DNA of 64,000 nucleotides, taken from positions 434,001-498,000 of the forward strand of contig JBGAFV010000001.1 in NCBI GenBank assembly GCA_044227095.1, in the 5' to 3' direction. Position numbers and translations under genes: made by a program. Positions 52,094 to 61,360 of the stretch are shown here, one piece after another. Numbering within the stretch: position 1 is the stretch's first letter; every line of letters starts with the position of its first letter. The DNA comes from JACMLD01 sp044227095 (GTDB lineage: Bacteria > Bacteroidota > Bacteroidia > Chitinophagales > Chitinophagaceae). Under the pieces are notes generated by a model, which was not told where the DNA came from, made no database searches, and was given only the letters and a program-made list of their open reading frames with translations.

Positions 52094-54337
52094 TTATAAA
52101 TTATTATTGATGGCATCTTGCGATCTGTCAACACCCCAGCTTATAAAGCAACCTATAAAATAAAAACGGTTGGCAGTAGGCGTTACAGGTTGTTTAAACA
52201 TGCCGCTGTAAGAGTAATTGTATCCGTATACAGCATTATACCCAAGAATATTGCTAACGCTGGCAAACCAAACAATAAAGGATTTTGCATTTGTTTTACC
52301 AACAGAAGGCACATACTCCATACTGAAGTTGAGTGTATTATAACTTTTTGTTTTTCCCTGGTCTGCCACATAATATTTGTTTCCGCCGTTAAGCATAATA
52401 TTATAGTAAGGTCTTCCGGTTGCATAACTGTATGTAAAATTGAAACCGGTTTTCATTTTAGTAAAAAAGCGTTTCATAACAATTGATGCAGTATGTGTTG
52501 CTGCAAAGTTTGGCGTCATCGATTCTGTAAAATTCATGTAATTGCGTTTTGTATCCAGGTAAGAATAGCTAACCCAGTAATCAAAATCTTTTATAGATTT
52601 TTTATCACGCCAGAAAAGTTCTATGCCTTTTGCATAACCATTGCCAGTATTGTTATAAGAAGAATAATAATAATTGTACGGTACAGTCTTAATCAAGTCA
52701 TCATACTTCTTATAATAAGCTTCTACCCTAAATACCCTGTCTCTCGACATTTTTTGGTAATTAAGAACATAGTGTGTAGCTCTTGTAAAACCAAGAGCGG
52801 TTGTATAAAACAATTGATTGTTCTCTGGCTTCTGGTAAAAAACACCGTATGCAAATGACACTTGCCCGTCTTTACCTGTTTTGTAAGCAAATGATACCCG
52901 TGGCGCCAAATCTGCTTTTTGTATAACAGATGAATACTCTCCACGCAAACCAATTTTTGCTGCCAGCCCGTTGGTAATATAAATATCAGACTCTGCAAAT
53001 ACTGATGTGTAATTGTCTATCAGCTTATGTAATGTATCGTTGTAAATAGTGGTGTTATAGAAACGCTGGTATTCGCTACCAAAACGAATAGCACTTATGC
53101 CACTTAATTTCTTTTCAAATACAGCTTTCAACTGCGCAAGATCCTGGCGGTTTACTATTGTAGCGTTTTTAGAATTCATCCAATAAACCGAATTGTCAAA
53201 ATGTTTTTGGTTATTGGCCGAATCCTGTACTGCCATTACAATATTATCCCTATTGATACTATAACCTCCGCCCAGATCCATCTTCCAGCGTTTTCCCAGG
53301 TATTCTTTCCAGCTAAGGTTGTTATACCAGTTGTTGTTTTGCAAATCAAATGCGTTCTTTAAATAGCTGCTGTCTATATCGGGCCGGCGTAAACCAAGTG
53401 TGCTGTGCGCAAATGTGGTATAGTATTTTATCATGCCGCCCCTTTTTGTTTTTATCCTGAAGTTGGCATCGCCCGAATGAAATTGCGGCATTTTAAAATA
53501 ATCAGGCGTTTGTGGTACCAGCTTAAAATACAGTCCCACATTGGTATAACCATAATTAATACCCCAGGATGATTTTTTATCTTTTGCCAGCTGCTGTGTT
53601 CCCAACCCTAAAAACAATGGAGAAATAGTAGCATCAACTTCAGACTTCTCAGGAAGATCTATTGACTCAAGCAATAAAACAGACGATAATGCCTGGCCAT
53701 ATAAAGCAGAATACCCGCCCGTGCTAAAAACAGTTCCTTTAAACAAAAAGGGAGAAAAACGGCCACGCTGTGCTATATCCGGCACACTGGTATTATAAGG
53801 ATTATTAACCAGCGTTCCATCAATATACTGTTTAGCTTCGTAACCAGCGCCTCCTCTTACAAAAAGTCCTTCCTGCTCTCCTACTTGCTGTGCACCGGGC
53901 AAAGTTTTTAAAGCAGCTGTAATGTCTGCATTAGAACCTGCGGTGGTAGCAATATCCAGTGAACTCATAACGGCACCACGTTTAGAATCTCCTGCTGCAA
54001 AAGAACCCGCTGTAATGGTAACAGCCCTCAATTCATTAGGCTCTTCTTTAAGCGGTATATCCAGTACCAATGGCTCAGAACCGATGGTAATGGGCTGCTC
54101 GTAGCCTTTAAAACCGATAGAGCTTACTGTAAGTGTATGCGCCCCTTTCTCAGTTGTTTTAAAACGAAAATGTCCCAGACTGTCTGAAGTACCACCGTCA
54201 TAAGAATCTTTTATAGCGATGCTGGCACCAGTCACAGGACGGCCTTTATTGTCTTTTATTTTGCCCGAAACAAGCACCTGGGCCATGCAAATACCGCTTA
54301 AAAGGATAAGGTTTAATAAAACGAAAATCTGTCTCAC
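52094..54337 (-). CDS. TonB-dependent outer-membrane receptor
   Basis: 747 residues. A signal peptide (VLLNLILLSGICMAQ) is followed by a CarboxypepD_reg-like domain (about 20-100: VSGKIKDNKGRPVTGASIAI, VSSIGFKGYEQ), a plug domain (about 120-230, with TLPGAQQVGEQEGLFVRGGA) and a 22-stranded-type barrel to the C-terminus. No SusD partner is present. Such receptors import large or scarce nutrients using the ExbBD-TonB motor. The downstream genes encode a TPR protein, two membrane proteins and a regulator, so this may be a small uptake locus. Substrate unknown. Confidence 0.88.
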   Translation of the reverse strand: MRQIFVLLNLILLSGICMAQVLVSGKIKDNKGRPVTGASIAIKDSYDGGTSDSLGHFRFKTTEKGAHTLTVSSIGFKGYEQPITIGSEPLVLDIPLKEEPNELRAVTITAGSFAAGDSKRGAVMSSLDIATTAGSNADITAALKTLPGAQQVGEQEGLFVRGGAGYEAKQYIDGTLVNNPYNTSVPDIAQRGRFSPFLFKGTVFSTGGYSALYGQALSSVLLLESIDLPEKSEVDATISPLFLGLGTQQLAKDKKSSWGINYGYTNVGLYFKLVPQTPDYFKMPQFHSGDANFRIKTKRGGMIKYYTTFAHSTLGLRRPDIDSSYLKNAFDLQNNNWYNNLSWKEYLGKRWKMDLGGGYSINRDNIVMAVQDSANNQKHFDNSVYWMNSKNATIVNRQDLAQLKAVFEKKLSGISAIRFGSEYQRFYNTTIYNDTLHKLIDNYTSVFAESDIYITNGLAAKIGLRGEYSSVIQKADLAPRVSFAYKTGKDGQVSFAYGVFYQKPENNQLFYTTALGFTRATHYVLNYQKMSRDRVFRVEAYYKKYDDLIKTVPYNYYYSSYNNTGNGYAKGIELFWRDKKSIKDFDYWVSYSYLDTKRNYMNFTESMTPNFAATHTASIVMKRFFTKMKTGFNFTYSYATGRPYYNIMLNGGNKYYVADQGKTKSYNTLNFSMEYVPSVGKTNAKSFIVWFASVSNILGYNAVYGYNYSYSGMFKQPVTPTANRFYFIGCFISWGVDRSQDAINNNL

Positions 54338-54731
54338 TTGCTTAAATTTACATCAAACATAAACTAGTTTATAATATAAACCAAATTGATTTTGGGACAA
54401 TCTGCAGAATAAGGCCAAACCTAAGTTGTGTCACTCCTTCAGCAGCAAACGGCCATTGAGCTTATTCCCAAAAAAAAGCAGCGATAATCCCATTAATCTC
54501 GTTAATCGCATAAATCCTGGTTCATACAATTTAACCACAGAGGCACAGATAACACAGAGAAGCACAGAAGGAATTTATGATCAATTACAGCGGTGCTGAA
54601 GTCTTTATTAATACGTTTTATGCAGGATCTATTTTAAGGCAATACACGGGAGCATCGTCGATGTAAACAAACCAATCCTATTAATCTCTTTAATCTTATA
54701 AATCCTGGTTCAGACAATTACCGGTTCAGAC
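54338..54731. repeat. Repeat-rich gap with a single 135-bp-type element
   Basis: 54484-54531 and 54671-54728 are two copies of the TAAATCCTGGTTCA family. Between them, 54532-54664 is one full copy of the 135-bp element: module A AACCACAGAGGCACAGATAA, centre GATCAATTACAG and module B TTTTAAGGCAATACACGG then GCATCGTCGATG. No gene. Confidence 0.7.
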
Positions 54732-54761
54732 AAAAAAAAGCCAGGCATAGACATGCCCGGC
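54732..54761 (-). terminator. Terminator beyond the T9SS gene
   Basis: On the minus strand GCCGGGCAT and ATGCCTGGC pair around GTCT and are followed by eight T. Confidence 0.8.
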
Positions 54762-54880
54762 GTTGTTGATCGTACCCTTTAAAATAAATCGTTCGAATAT
54801 CTTAAGCTGAATGTGTCAGCATCTTTTTAAATAGAGCCCCGTTTAGAAAAACAGGGCGTTGTTGATCGTACCCTTTAAAA
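54759..54880. repeat. 26-bp direct repeat pair in a T9SS gene 3' region
   Basis: GGCGTTGTTGATCGTACCCT then TTAAAA occurs at 54759-54784 and 54855-54880, exactly 96 bp apart. Each copy adjoins a hairpin. The arrangement looks like a duplicated 3' end. Confidence 0.75.
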
Positions 54881-54888
54881 CTAAATTC

Positions 54889-56229
54889 TTATTTGTTCGA
54901 TTTAACTATTGATTGAACAGCTGATTCATTTCCGTTTATAACCCTTACTACGTACATGCCTGCGGGTACCTGAGACATGTTAATGATTTCTGTTTGGCCA
55001 GCGTATTGAACAGTATATGATTTTACAACCTGGCCATTTGAATTTGTAACCTGGTAGCCTATTGTTTTACCCTGCCAGTTTTGCGGAACTGTTATTCTAA
55101 GATCATTGACTACAGGGTTAGGGTAAGCAAGTATTTTAACATCATCGCCTGATTTTCCAATGCGTACTATTCTTACATCAGTTGATTTATAACGGCCATC
55201 CAGGTCTACCATTTTAAGACGGTAGTAGATAATGCCGCTGTTACCTGAAGGCAGCTTATCGTTATAAGTATAGTTGATAGCCATATCGCTGTTGCCTGCG
55301 GCAAAAAGCATGGCTATATCAGAATATTCAACACCATCAAAACTTCTTTCTATAATAAAATGGCTTGAATTTTTTTCTGAAGTGGTTGTCCATTTCAGGG
55401 CAATATTGTTATTGATATAAGAAGCGTTCCAGTTAATAACTGTTACAGGCAATGTGGTTGTAATAGCTGCATCATAACTAAATGATTTAAACCACAAAGA
55501 ATACATTCTGTCTGCAGCACCACTCACACCTGTACTTACGGCGCCAGTACGCAACCTGAAAGTATTTGTATTTACATAAGTGCTGGTAGCCATTACTGTT
55601 GTAGCATTTGTATCTACACCAACATAATATTTTACCGGACCGTTAAAACGTTTGCCTGTTGTTTTAAGAACTCCTGCTACTGTTTCTTTAACATCGCTCA
55701 CTGTAAGTGCAGAATTATCTTCCAGTGTATAAGATTGTAATCCGTAATAAGACTGGTATTCGCTTATTTTATCATCGTTACCATCAATATCAATACCGGT
55801 AACATCAAACTTTGTAACGTTAGTAGCACTATTTGTATAAGATTGAACAAATGATACCTGGAATTCCATCCACCAATCTGAATTACCCGCAGGTGCTGTA
55901 TTGTTGCTTCCGTAAGTTACCTGTGGTTGAAAAGATTTTTCAAAACCTGTAGTGGTTAAATCTATTGTAACCAGTTGTACCATTGAAGAAGAACGGCCAT
56001 TTATTTTTACCAGTGCATCGGTTCCGGCCATTACAGAAGGAAAACGGTAAACAGCACCATCTGCACCAGCAACACCAGACTGAAGTACTGCATTTTTAAA
56101 CACCAACTCCTGAGAGTTTTGAGCATTAGCAGCAGAAGAAAAAGCTGCGATAAGCATTAACACTGCTATGCCTGCTTTTAATAAAGTAGAAAAAACATCG
56201 ATTACAAAAGTGGGGTACAAAAGTTTCAT
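54889..56229 (-). CDS. T9SS exoprotein
   Basis: 446 residues with a long signal region (LLKAGIAVLMLIAAFSSAAN, cut before AQ). About 40-260 is a beta-rich domain I cannot name (FKNAVLQSGVAGADGAVYRF, GIDIDGNDDKISEYQSYYG). An FN3-like domain follows (WTTTSEKNSSHFIIERSFDG), then a type A sorting domain (LAYPNPVVNDLRITVPQNW ... AGMYVVRVINGNES). Secreted by T9SS; no catalytic motif is seen. Its position directly behind the atp operon is probably chance, because a terminator separates them. Confidence 0.85.
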   Translation of the reverse strand: MKLLYPTFVIDVFSTLLKAGIAVLMLIAAFSSAANAQNSQELVFKNAVLQSGVAGADGAVYRFPSVMAGTDALVKINGRSSSMVQLVTIDLTTTGFEKSFQPQVTYGSNNTAPAGNSDWWMEFQVSFVQSYTNSATNVTKFDVTGIDIDGNDDKISEYQSYYGLQSYTLEDNSALTVSDVKETVAGVLKTTGKRFNGPVKYYVGVDTNATTVMATSTYVNTNTFRLRTGAVSTGVSGAADRMYSLWFKSFSYDAAITTTLPVTVINWNASYINNNIALKWTTTSEKNSSHFIIERSFDGVEYSDIAMLFAAGNSDMAINYTYNDKLPSGNSGIIYYRLKMVDLDGRYKSTDVRIVRIGKSGDDVKILAYPNPVVNDLRITVPQNWQGKTIGYQVTNSNGQVVKSYTVQYAGQTEIINMSQVPAGMYVVRVINGNESAVQSIVKSNK

Positions 56230-56539
56230 AAAGTACGATTTGAAAGGGTCACGATTAAAGTTGTACGGCCACAGGCATTGGAGAAAATCAGGATGACTTT
56301 TCCAGGAGAATTGGAGGATTATAATAAAGTAAAACTGAGACTAATTCAGTGAAGGAAATTGGTACGGTAAATTCAGAAGGAAGATTGGGTTCGTTTGTTC
56401 CGGTTAGCAACCCGGTAACACAAAGATTAACCGTAAATTCCGAAGATGCAAGTGTTTCTAAAAAAAAATACTTATTTTTTTTCGCTGGGTTGTATTAATC
56501 TTTCGATTAATGGACTGTAAAGTTGGATTTATAGAAAAT
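56230..56539. other. Leader region of the T9SS gene
   Basis: 310 bp of AT-rich DNA between the atpA terminator and the exoprotein start. No gene, no repeat family; presumably promoter and leader. Confidence 0.45.
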
Positions 56540-56570
56540 AAAAGAGCGGACCTTTACGATCCGCTCTTTT
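56540..56570. terminator. Terminator of the atp operon
   Basis: AAAAGAGCGGA and TCCGCTCTTTT form an 11-bp perfect stem around a 9-base loop, 21 bp after the atpA stop. Confidence 0.9.
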
Positions 56571-56591
56571 ATCAAAAAAAATATAAAACGC

Positions 56592-58169
56592 TTATTTATA
56601 AGCTGGTATAATATTTTTTGCAAGGTCTACCATGCGTTTCAAATTATCGTCGCTAAGGTTTCCTTTTTTGAAATCGGCCAATACATCGGGTAGTTTGGTT
56701 TCCATTTCTGTAAGAAAATGTTCTTCAAATGCTTTTACATTTTTTACAGCAACACCCTGAAGTAACCCTTGTGTACCGAGGTAAATTATAGCTACCTGTT
56801 TTTCTACACTGAAAGGAGAATACTGTGCCTGTTTCAATATTTCCACGTTACGTGCGCCTTTATCAATTACATTCTTTGTAGCTGCATCCAGGTCGCCACC
56901 AAACTTAGAAAACGCTTCAAGCTCACGGTAAAGTGCCTGGTCAAGTTTAAGTGTACCGGCAACTTTTTTCATTGATTTAATCTGAGCGTTACCACCCACA
57001 CGACTAACGGAGATACCTACGTTAATTGCAGGACGTATACCAGCATTAAACAAGTTACCTTCCAAAAATATCTGTCCGTCTGTAATAGAAATAACGTTTG
57101 TAGGAATATAAGCAGATACGTCACCTGCCTGTGTTTCAATAATTGGCAATGCTGTTAATGAACCACCGCCTTTTACCAGGTGCTTAATAGAATCTGGCAA
57201 ATCATTCATCTTCTTAGCCACATCATCTTTTGCAATTACTTTGGCAGCTCTTTCCAGCAAACGGCTGTGGAGGTAGAATACGTCGCCAGGATAAGCCTCA
57301 CGGCCTGGTGGACGGCGCAACAACAATGAAACCTCACGGTAAGCCACAGCCTGTTTTGACAAATCATCATAGATAATCAAAGCAGGGCGACCGGTGTCAC
57401 GGAAGAATTCTCCAATAGCAGCACCGGCAAAAGGAGCATAGAACTGTTGTGGGGCAGGATCTGAAGCAGAAGCTGCAACAATAGTTGTATAAGCCATTGC
57501 ACCATTTTCTTCCAGCGTTTTCATAACACCAGCAATGGTAGATGCTTTCTGTCCTATAGCAACATATATACAATAAACAGGTTTGCCTGCATTGTAAAAT
57601 TCTTTCTGGTTGATGATGGTATCAACGCAAATAGCGGTTTTACCAGTCTGGCGGTCGCCAATTACAAGTTCACGTTGTCCGCGGCCGATAGGAATCATGG
57701 CATCAATAGCCTTAATACCTGTCTGCAATGGTTCTTTTACTGGTTCACGAAAGATAACACCGGGGGCTTTGCGCTCCAATGGCATTTCATATAATTCGCC
57801 GGCAATTGGGCCTTTACCATCAATTGGCTCCCCCAGCATGTTGATTACGCGGCCTGCAAGACCATCACCTACACGTATAGAAGCAATATTACCTGTTCTG
57901 CGCACTTTTGAACCTTCTTTAATGCCACCGCTTTCACCCATCAATACCACACCCACATTATCTTCTTCAAGGTTAAGCGCAATTGCTTTAACACCGTTCT
58001 CAAACTCTACAAGTTCGCCTGAACGTACATTGTTAAGGCCGTAAACACGGGCAATACCATCGCCTACCTGTAATACGGTACCTACTTCTTCCAATTCTGC
58101 ATTTGCATTAAAGTTGCTCAGTTGCTGGCGCAGTATTGCAGATATTTCATCTGGTTTAATTTCTGCCAT
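56592..58169 (-). CDS. atpA: ATP synthase F1 subunit alpha
   Basis: 525 residues, standard for alpha. It carries the P-loop GDRQTGKTA, the FREPVKEPLQTGIKAIDAMI segment, VSRVGGNAQIKSMKKVAGTL and a C-terminal helical domain. It alternates with beta in the F1 hexamer and supplies regulatory nucleotide sites. It is the last gene of an atpB-E-F-H-A run; atpG is not downstream, since an exoprotein gene follows after a terminator. Confidence 0.96.
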   Translation of the reverse strand: MAEIKPDEISAILRQQLSNFNANAELEEVGTVLQVGDGIARVYGLNNVRSGELVEFENGVKAIALNLEEDNVGVVLMGESGGIKEGSKVRRTGNIASIRVGDGLAGRVINMLGEPIDGKGPIAGELYEMPLERKAPGVIFREPVKEPLQTGIKAIDAMIPIGRGQRELVIGDRQTGKTAICVDTIINQKEFYNAGKPVYCIYVAIGQKASTIAGVMKTLEENGAMAYTTIVAASASDPAPQQFYAPFAGAAIGEFFRDTGRPALIIYDDLSKQAVAYREVSLLLRRPPGREAYPGDVFYLHSRLLERAAKVIAKDDVAKKMNDLPDSIKHLVKGGGSLTALPIIETQAGDVSAYIPTNVISITDGQIFLEGNLFNAGIRPAINVGISVSRVGGNAQIKSMKKVAGTLKLDQALYRELEAFSKFGGDLDAATKNVIDKGARNVEILKQAQYSPFSVEKQVAIIYLGTQGLLQGVAVKNVKAFEEHFLTEMETKLPDVLADFKKGNLSDDNLKRMVDLAKNIIPAYK

Positions 58170-58243
58170 GATTTTTTATTTATCGCCGGCTACAGCCGGA
58201 ATGTTTAAAAAAATATAGTGACTTAAAATTGTATACTTTTTTC

Positions 58244-58807
58244 TTAGCGTATCTGCTGTATATAAACGTTCTTGCCAAACTGTTTCTTTATATCCCTCAA
58301 ATCCCTTTCTATACTAGCATCAACCAGGTTATTATTAAATTCCAGTACAAAACCACCAATCAACTCTTCTTTTACACTTGTTTCAAGTTCTATATGCTGA
58401 AGGCTTGTTTCTGCTTTTATTTTTGAAACAATTGATTGCTTCACATCTTCACTTATAGGTGTAGCAGTAGTAAGTTTAACGGTATGAATACCTTTCATGT
58501 CGTTATACAAACCTATAAATGCAGCTATAATTTCAGGAATATACTCCTCACGTGTTTTGCTTATGAGCAATTTGTTGAATAATGCAGTCAAGTCGCTCAC
58601 TTTGCCATCTGTAATGGCAGACAAAATATTTTGTTTCTTATCAGCACTGATTACAGGGCTGCGTAAAACACTAACAAATTGCGGACTTGTTTTGCAAACA
58701 GCCTGCAGGTATTGCATGTCTTTATATACTGCTTCAAGCTGATTTCGCTCTACAGCTAAATCAACCAAACTTTTTGCGTACCTGCCTGCTAAACGTGGAT
58801 TGGGCAT
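58244..58807 (-). CDS. atpH: ATP synthase F1 subunit delta
   Basis: 187 residues. N-terminal PRLAGRYAKSLVDLAVERNQ and ICSAITDGKVSDLTALFNKL-like helices (here NILSAITDGK) lead to the C-terminal segment KEELIGGFVLEFNNNLVDAS, typical of OSCP/delta, which joins F1 to the b-subunit stalk. An AGCTNNN heptad array fills the gap to atpF. Confidence 0.9.
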   Translation of the reverse strand: MPNPRLAGRYAKSLVDLAVERNQLEAVYKDMQYLQAVCKTSPQFVSVLRSPVISADKKQNILSAITDGKVSDLTALFNKLLISKTREEYIPEIIAAFIGLYNDMKGIHTVKLTTATPISEDVKQSIVSKIKAETSLQHIELETSVKEELIGGFVLEFNNNLVDASIERDLRDIKKQFGKNVYIQQIR

Positions 58808-58891
58808 TTTTTAGCTTTTAGCTTTTAGCCTTAGCTTTTAGCAGAGAACCGTTCTTTTACTAACGGCTAACAGCTAATAGCTAATAGCTTA
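58808..58891. repeat. AGCTNNN heptad arrays between atpF and atpH
   Basis: AGCTTTT, AGCTTTT, AGCCTT, AGCTTTT, AGCAGAG, then AACGGCT, AACAGCT, AATAGCT, AATAGCT. It is inside an operon, so it must be transcribed. Confidence 0.7.
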
Positions 58892-59386
58892 TTAGTTGAG
58901 TTTTACTTCGTTTGCCAGATCTTTAATGTACTTCTCCTGTTCTGCTTTATTACCCAGTTCCCTGCGCAATACTTTTTCAGATATTTCTATAACAAGGTTA
59001 CCTACCTGGTTTTTAAGATCTGTAATAGCGGCCATTTTTTGCTGGTTAATTGCAGACTGTGCATCTGCAACTATACGGTCGTATTCATTCTTTGCCTTAT
59101 CTTTTGCATCGGCTACCATTTTATCAGCAGTATCTTTTGCGTCTTTAATCAAAGAAGCCCTTTCTTCACGTGCTTTTACCAACAATGCTTCATTGTCGCT
59201 TTTAAGCTGCATCATTTCAGCTTTTACTTTTTCTGCTGTGGCAAGAGAATCTGCAATTGATTTTTCCCTGTCTGCAAGGCCTTGCACAATAGCTGGCCAT
59301 GCAAATTTTTTCAAAATAAAAAACACTACCAGGAAGGCGACTAGTGTCCATATCAGTAAACCATATTCGGGAAGAAGTAATTTCAT
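58892..59386 (-). CDS. atpF: ATP synthase F0 subunit b
   Basis: 164 residues: one N-terminal membrane helix (LLIWTLVAFLVVFFILKKF, about 9-27) followed by a long charged coiled coil (ADREKSIADSLATAEKVKAE and onward) and a C-terminal region ending LANEVKLN. The b dimer is the peripheral stalk. Length is normal. Confidence 0.92.
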   Translation of the reverse strand: MKLLLPEYGLLIWTLVAFLVVFFILKKFAWPAIVQGLADREKSIADSLATAEKVKAEMMQLKSDNEALLVKAREERASLIKDAKDTADKMVADAKDKAKNEYDRIVADAQSAINQQKMAAITDLKNQVGNLVIEISEKVLRRELGNKAEQEKYIKDLANEVKLN

Positions 59387-59494
59387 AACCTATTTATGTT
59401 TGAACGTTTCAATATCGCGTAAAAAAATCACGGAGTGATAATAAACTGCACCCTCCGCCCTTTGCATCGGATGCAGTTATTCGTTGTACAATGA

Positions 59495-59740
59495 TTAGAA
59501 GATCATTGCAAGGAAACCTACAATGATTGCAAACAGTGCAGCACCTTCTACAAGCGCAGCTGTAAGAATCATGTTGGCCCTGATGTCGTTTGATGCTTCT
59601 GGCTGACGGGCAATAGCTTCTACTGCACCCTTACCAATCTGGCCAATACCAATACCTGCACCTATTGCTGCAAGTCCGGCGCCAACGGCACCACCGGCAT
59701 TCGCTACTGGCGAGCTAAGAAGAATAGTCATTAAATCCAT
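59495..59740 (-). CDS. atpE: ATP synthase F0 subunit c
   Basis: 81 residues, two membrane helices. Helix 1 is glycine-rich (GAGIGIGQIGKGAVEAIARQ) and the polar loop RQPE is standard. The ion carboxylate is the Glu of ALVEGAALFAII. Residues that complete a sodium site (a Ser/Thr after the Glu and a Tyr four further on) are Gly and Phe here, so proton coupling is more likely. Confidence 0.94.
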   Translation of the reverse strand: MDLMTILLSSPVANAGGAVGAGLAAIGAGIGIGQIGKGAVEAIARQPEASNDIRANMILTAALVEGAALFAIIVGFLAMIF

Positions 59741-59780
59741 AATTGTGACTTTATATTTAGTGATAAAAAAACAAATTTCA

Positions 59781-60947
59781 TTACGCCATCACAGGCACAT
59801 CAGGTAAACCATTTTCGTGTTCATGATGGTCGTGATCATGATCCCCCTCCATTGCCTGGCCGATAAACACAGCTGTAAGCATCGTAAAAATAAATGCCTG
59901 CAGAAAAGCCACCAGCACTTCAATCATATAAATAAATATGGTAAATGCCAGCGAGAATGGAGCTGTGCCCCAGCCTGCTGCTGCATGCATGTTACCAAAA
60001 ATAAAGATCAGGGAAATCAAACAAATAATAATGATGTGACCTGCCACCATGTTGGCAAAAAGACGGATAATAAGAGCGAATGGCTTAATAAATACGCTAA
60101 GAAACTCTACTGGTACAAGAATCAGCTTTACACCAAAAGGCACACCTGGGGGATTAAAGATATGCATCCAGTAATGACCATTTGTGCTGAACATAATTAC
60201 CACAAACGAAATAATACCCAGAACAACAGTAAAAGCAATATTGCCTGTAACATTTGCAGAACCTGGTATTAAACCGAAAATATTGTTGATGAGTATGAAA
60301 AAGAAAACCGTTAATAAGAAAGGCAGGTATTTTACATGTTTTTTACCAAGGTTGGGTATTGCTACTTCATCACGTACAAAAATGATAACTGGTTCCAGCA
60401 ATCCCTGTGCACCTTTAGGAGCAGTAGTAACGCCCTGGCCCATCTTGTATTTTTTGGCTATGCTAAGCATAATCCATGTAAAGATGAAAAGCGCCAGTAA
60501 CATCTGCACCACATTGCGGGTAAGAGAAATATCATAAATCTGAATAGAGGGATCAATTTCGCCTGCTTCATTTACTGCCACAATATCCTGTGCATTGTAT
60601 GTTTTGGGATCAAGGTGCAATTCTTCAATCTTTTCCTCAGTGAGCATCATGTAGTTACGATAATTCTCTTCTCCATGATGAAACTTAGATGACATAAAAG
60701 CCTCTAAACCTCTTTGCTTTGAATAAAGGATAATGGGGAGAGGAATTGAAACCGGATCTTTTTCACTACCTATTATATGAAACTCATGACTGTTTAAAAC
60801 GTGGCCAAAAATGATTTCCTTACCATTAAAACCTTTCTTTTCCTCTTTTTTTTCCGCGTCGGGCTGAGAAAATGCGCTGGTATAAATAAATAAGGAAAAA
60901 AGGCTGAAAACCGCTGCCAATAAGGATTTGAGGCTCTTTGAAAACAT
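59781..60947 (-). CDS. atpB: ATP synthase F0 subunit a
   Basis: 388 residues, longer than E. coli (271) because of a signal peptide (LLAAVFSLFSLFIYTSAFSQ) and a periplasmic extension of about 120 residues usual in Bacteroidota. The C-terminal half has five or six helices, including the essential Arg in FALIIRLFANMVAGH. A His/Asp-rich tail (EGDHDHDHHEHENG) ends the protein. It forms the proton channel with the c-ring. No atpI was seen upstream. Confidence 0.94.
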   Translation of the reverse strand: MFSKSLKSLLAAVFSLFSLFIYTSAFSQPDAEKKEEKKGFNGKEIIFGHVLNSHEFHIIGSEKDPVSIPLPIILYSKQRGLEAFMSSKFHHGEENYRNYMMLTEEKIEELHLDPKTYNAQDIVAVNEAGEIDPSIQIYDISLTRNVVQMLLALFIFTWIMLSIAKKYKMGQGVTTAPKGAQGLLEPVIIFVRDEVAIPNLGKKHVKYLPFLLTVFFFILINNIFGLIPGSANVTGNIAFTVVLGIISFVVIMFSTNGHYWMHIFNPPGVPFGVKLILVPVEFLSVFIKPFALIIRLFANMVAGHIIIICLISLIFIFGNMHAAAGWGTAPFSLAFTIFIYMIEVLVAFLQAFIFTMLTAVFIGQAMEGDHDHDHHEHENGLPDVPVMA

Positions 60948-61084
60948 ACTGGTTCCTAAATTTGGCGCAAAGATAAGGAGGTGGGTTTAAAAACCGTGAA
61001 CGATCAGGAAAAAAAGATACCTGTTCTGGTGCTGGCAACGCTCCGGCACTTTTGTCCGTATATGAGCTAAACAACCCTCAGAAA

Positions 61085-61360
61085 ATGATAAAAAAATTAT
61101 TCCTGGCATTTTGCCTCAGCCTTACCCTTTTAGCTTGTTCAAAAAGCAACAATAGCAGCAGTGATGTTCATATTGATGCCTCCCAGGTCCCTTCTACTGT
61201 TATGAGTACATATAATACAAAGTACCCCGCTGCTTCCGGGCAAATCGAGTGGGAACTGGAACATGGCACCACTTATATAGTAAAGTTTTTTATTGGCAGC
61301 CAGCGCTGGCAGGCACAGTTTAAAGCAGATGGGACATTCATTGATGAGAAGATGATATAG
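61085..61360 (+). CDS. Small lipoprotein with PepSY-like domain
   Basis: 91 residues from ATG at 61085. A signal with lipobox LLAC (Cys18) is followed by a Ser/Asn linker and a domain beginning VPSTVMSTYNTKYPAASGQI with EWELEHGTTYIVKF and a W-x-A-x-F strand. This is the pattern of putative beta-lactamase-inhibitor-like (PepSY-like) proteins of Bacteroidota. A start at 61052 would add 11 residues before the signal peptide. Outer-membrane anchoring is likely; ligand unknown. Confidence 0.75.
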   Translation: MIKKLFLAFCLSLTLLACSKSNNSSSDVHIDASQVPSTVMSTYNTKYPAASGQIEWELEHGTTYIVKFFIGSQRWQAQFKADGTFIDEKMI

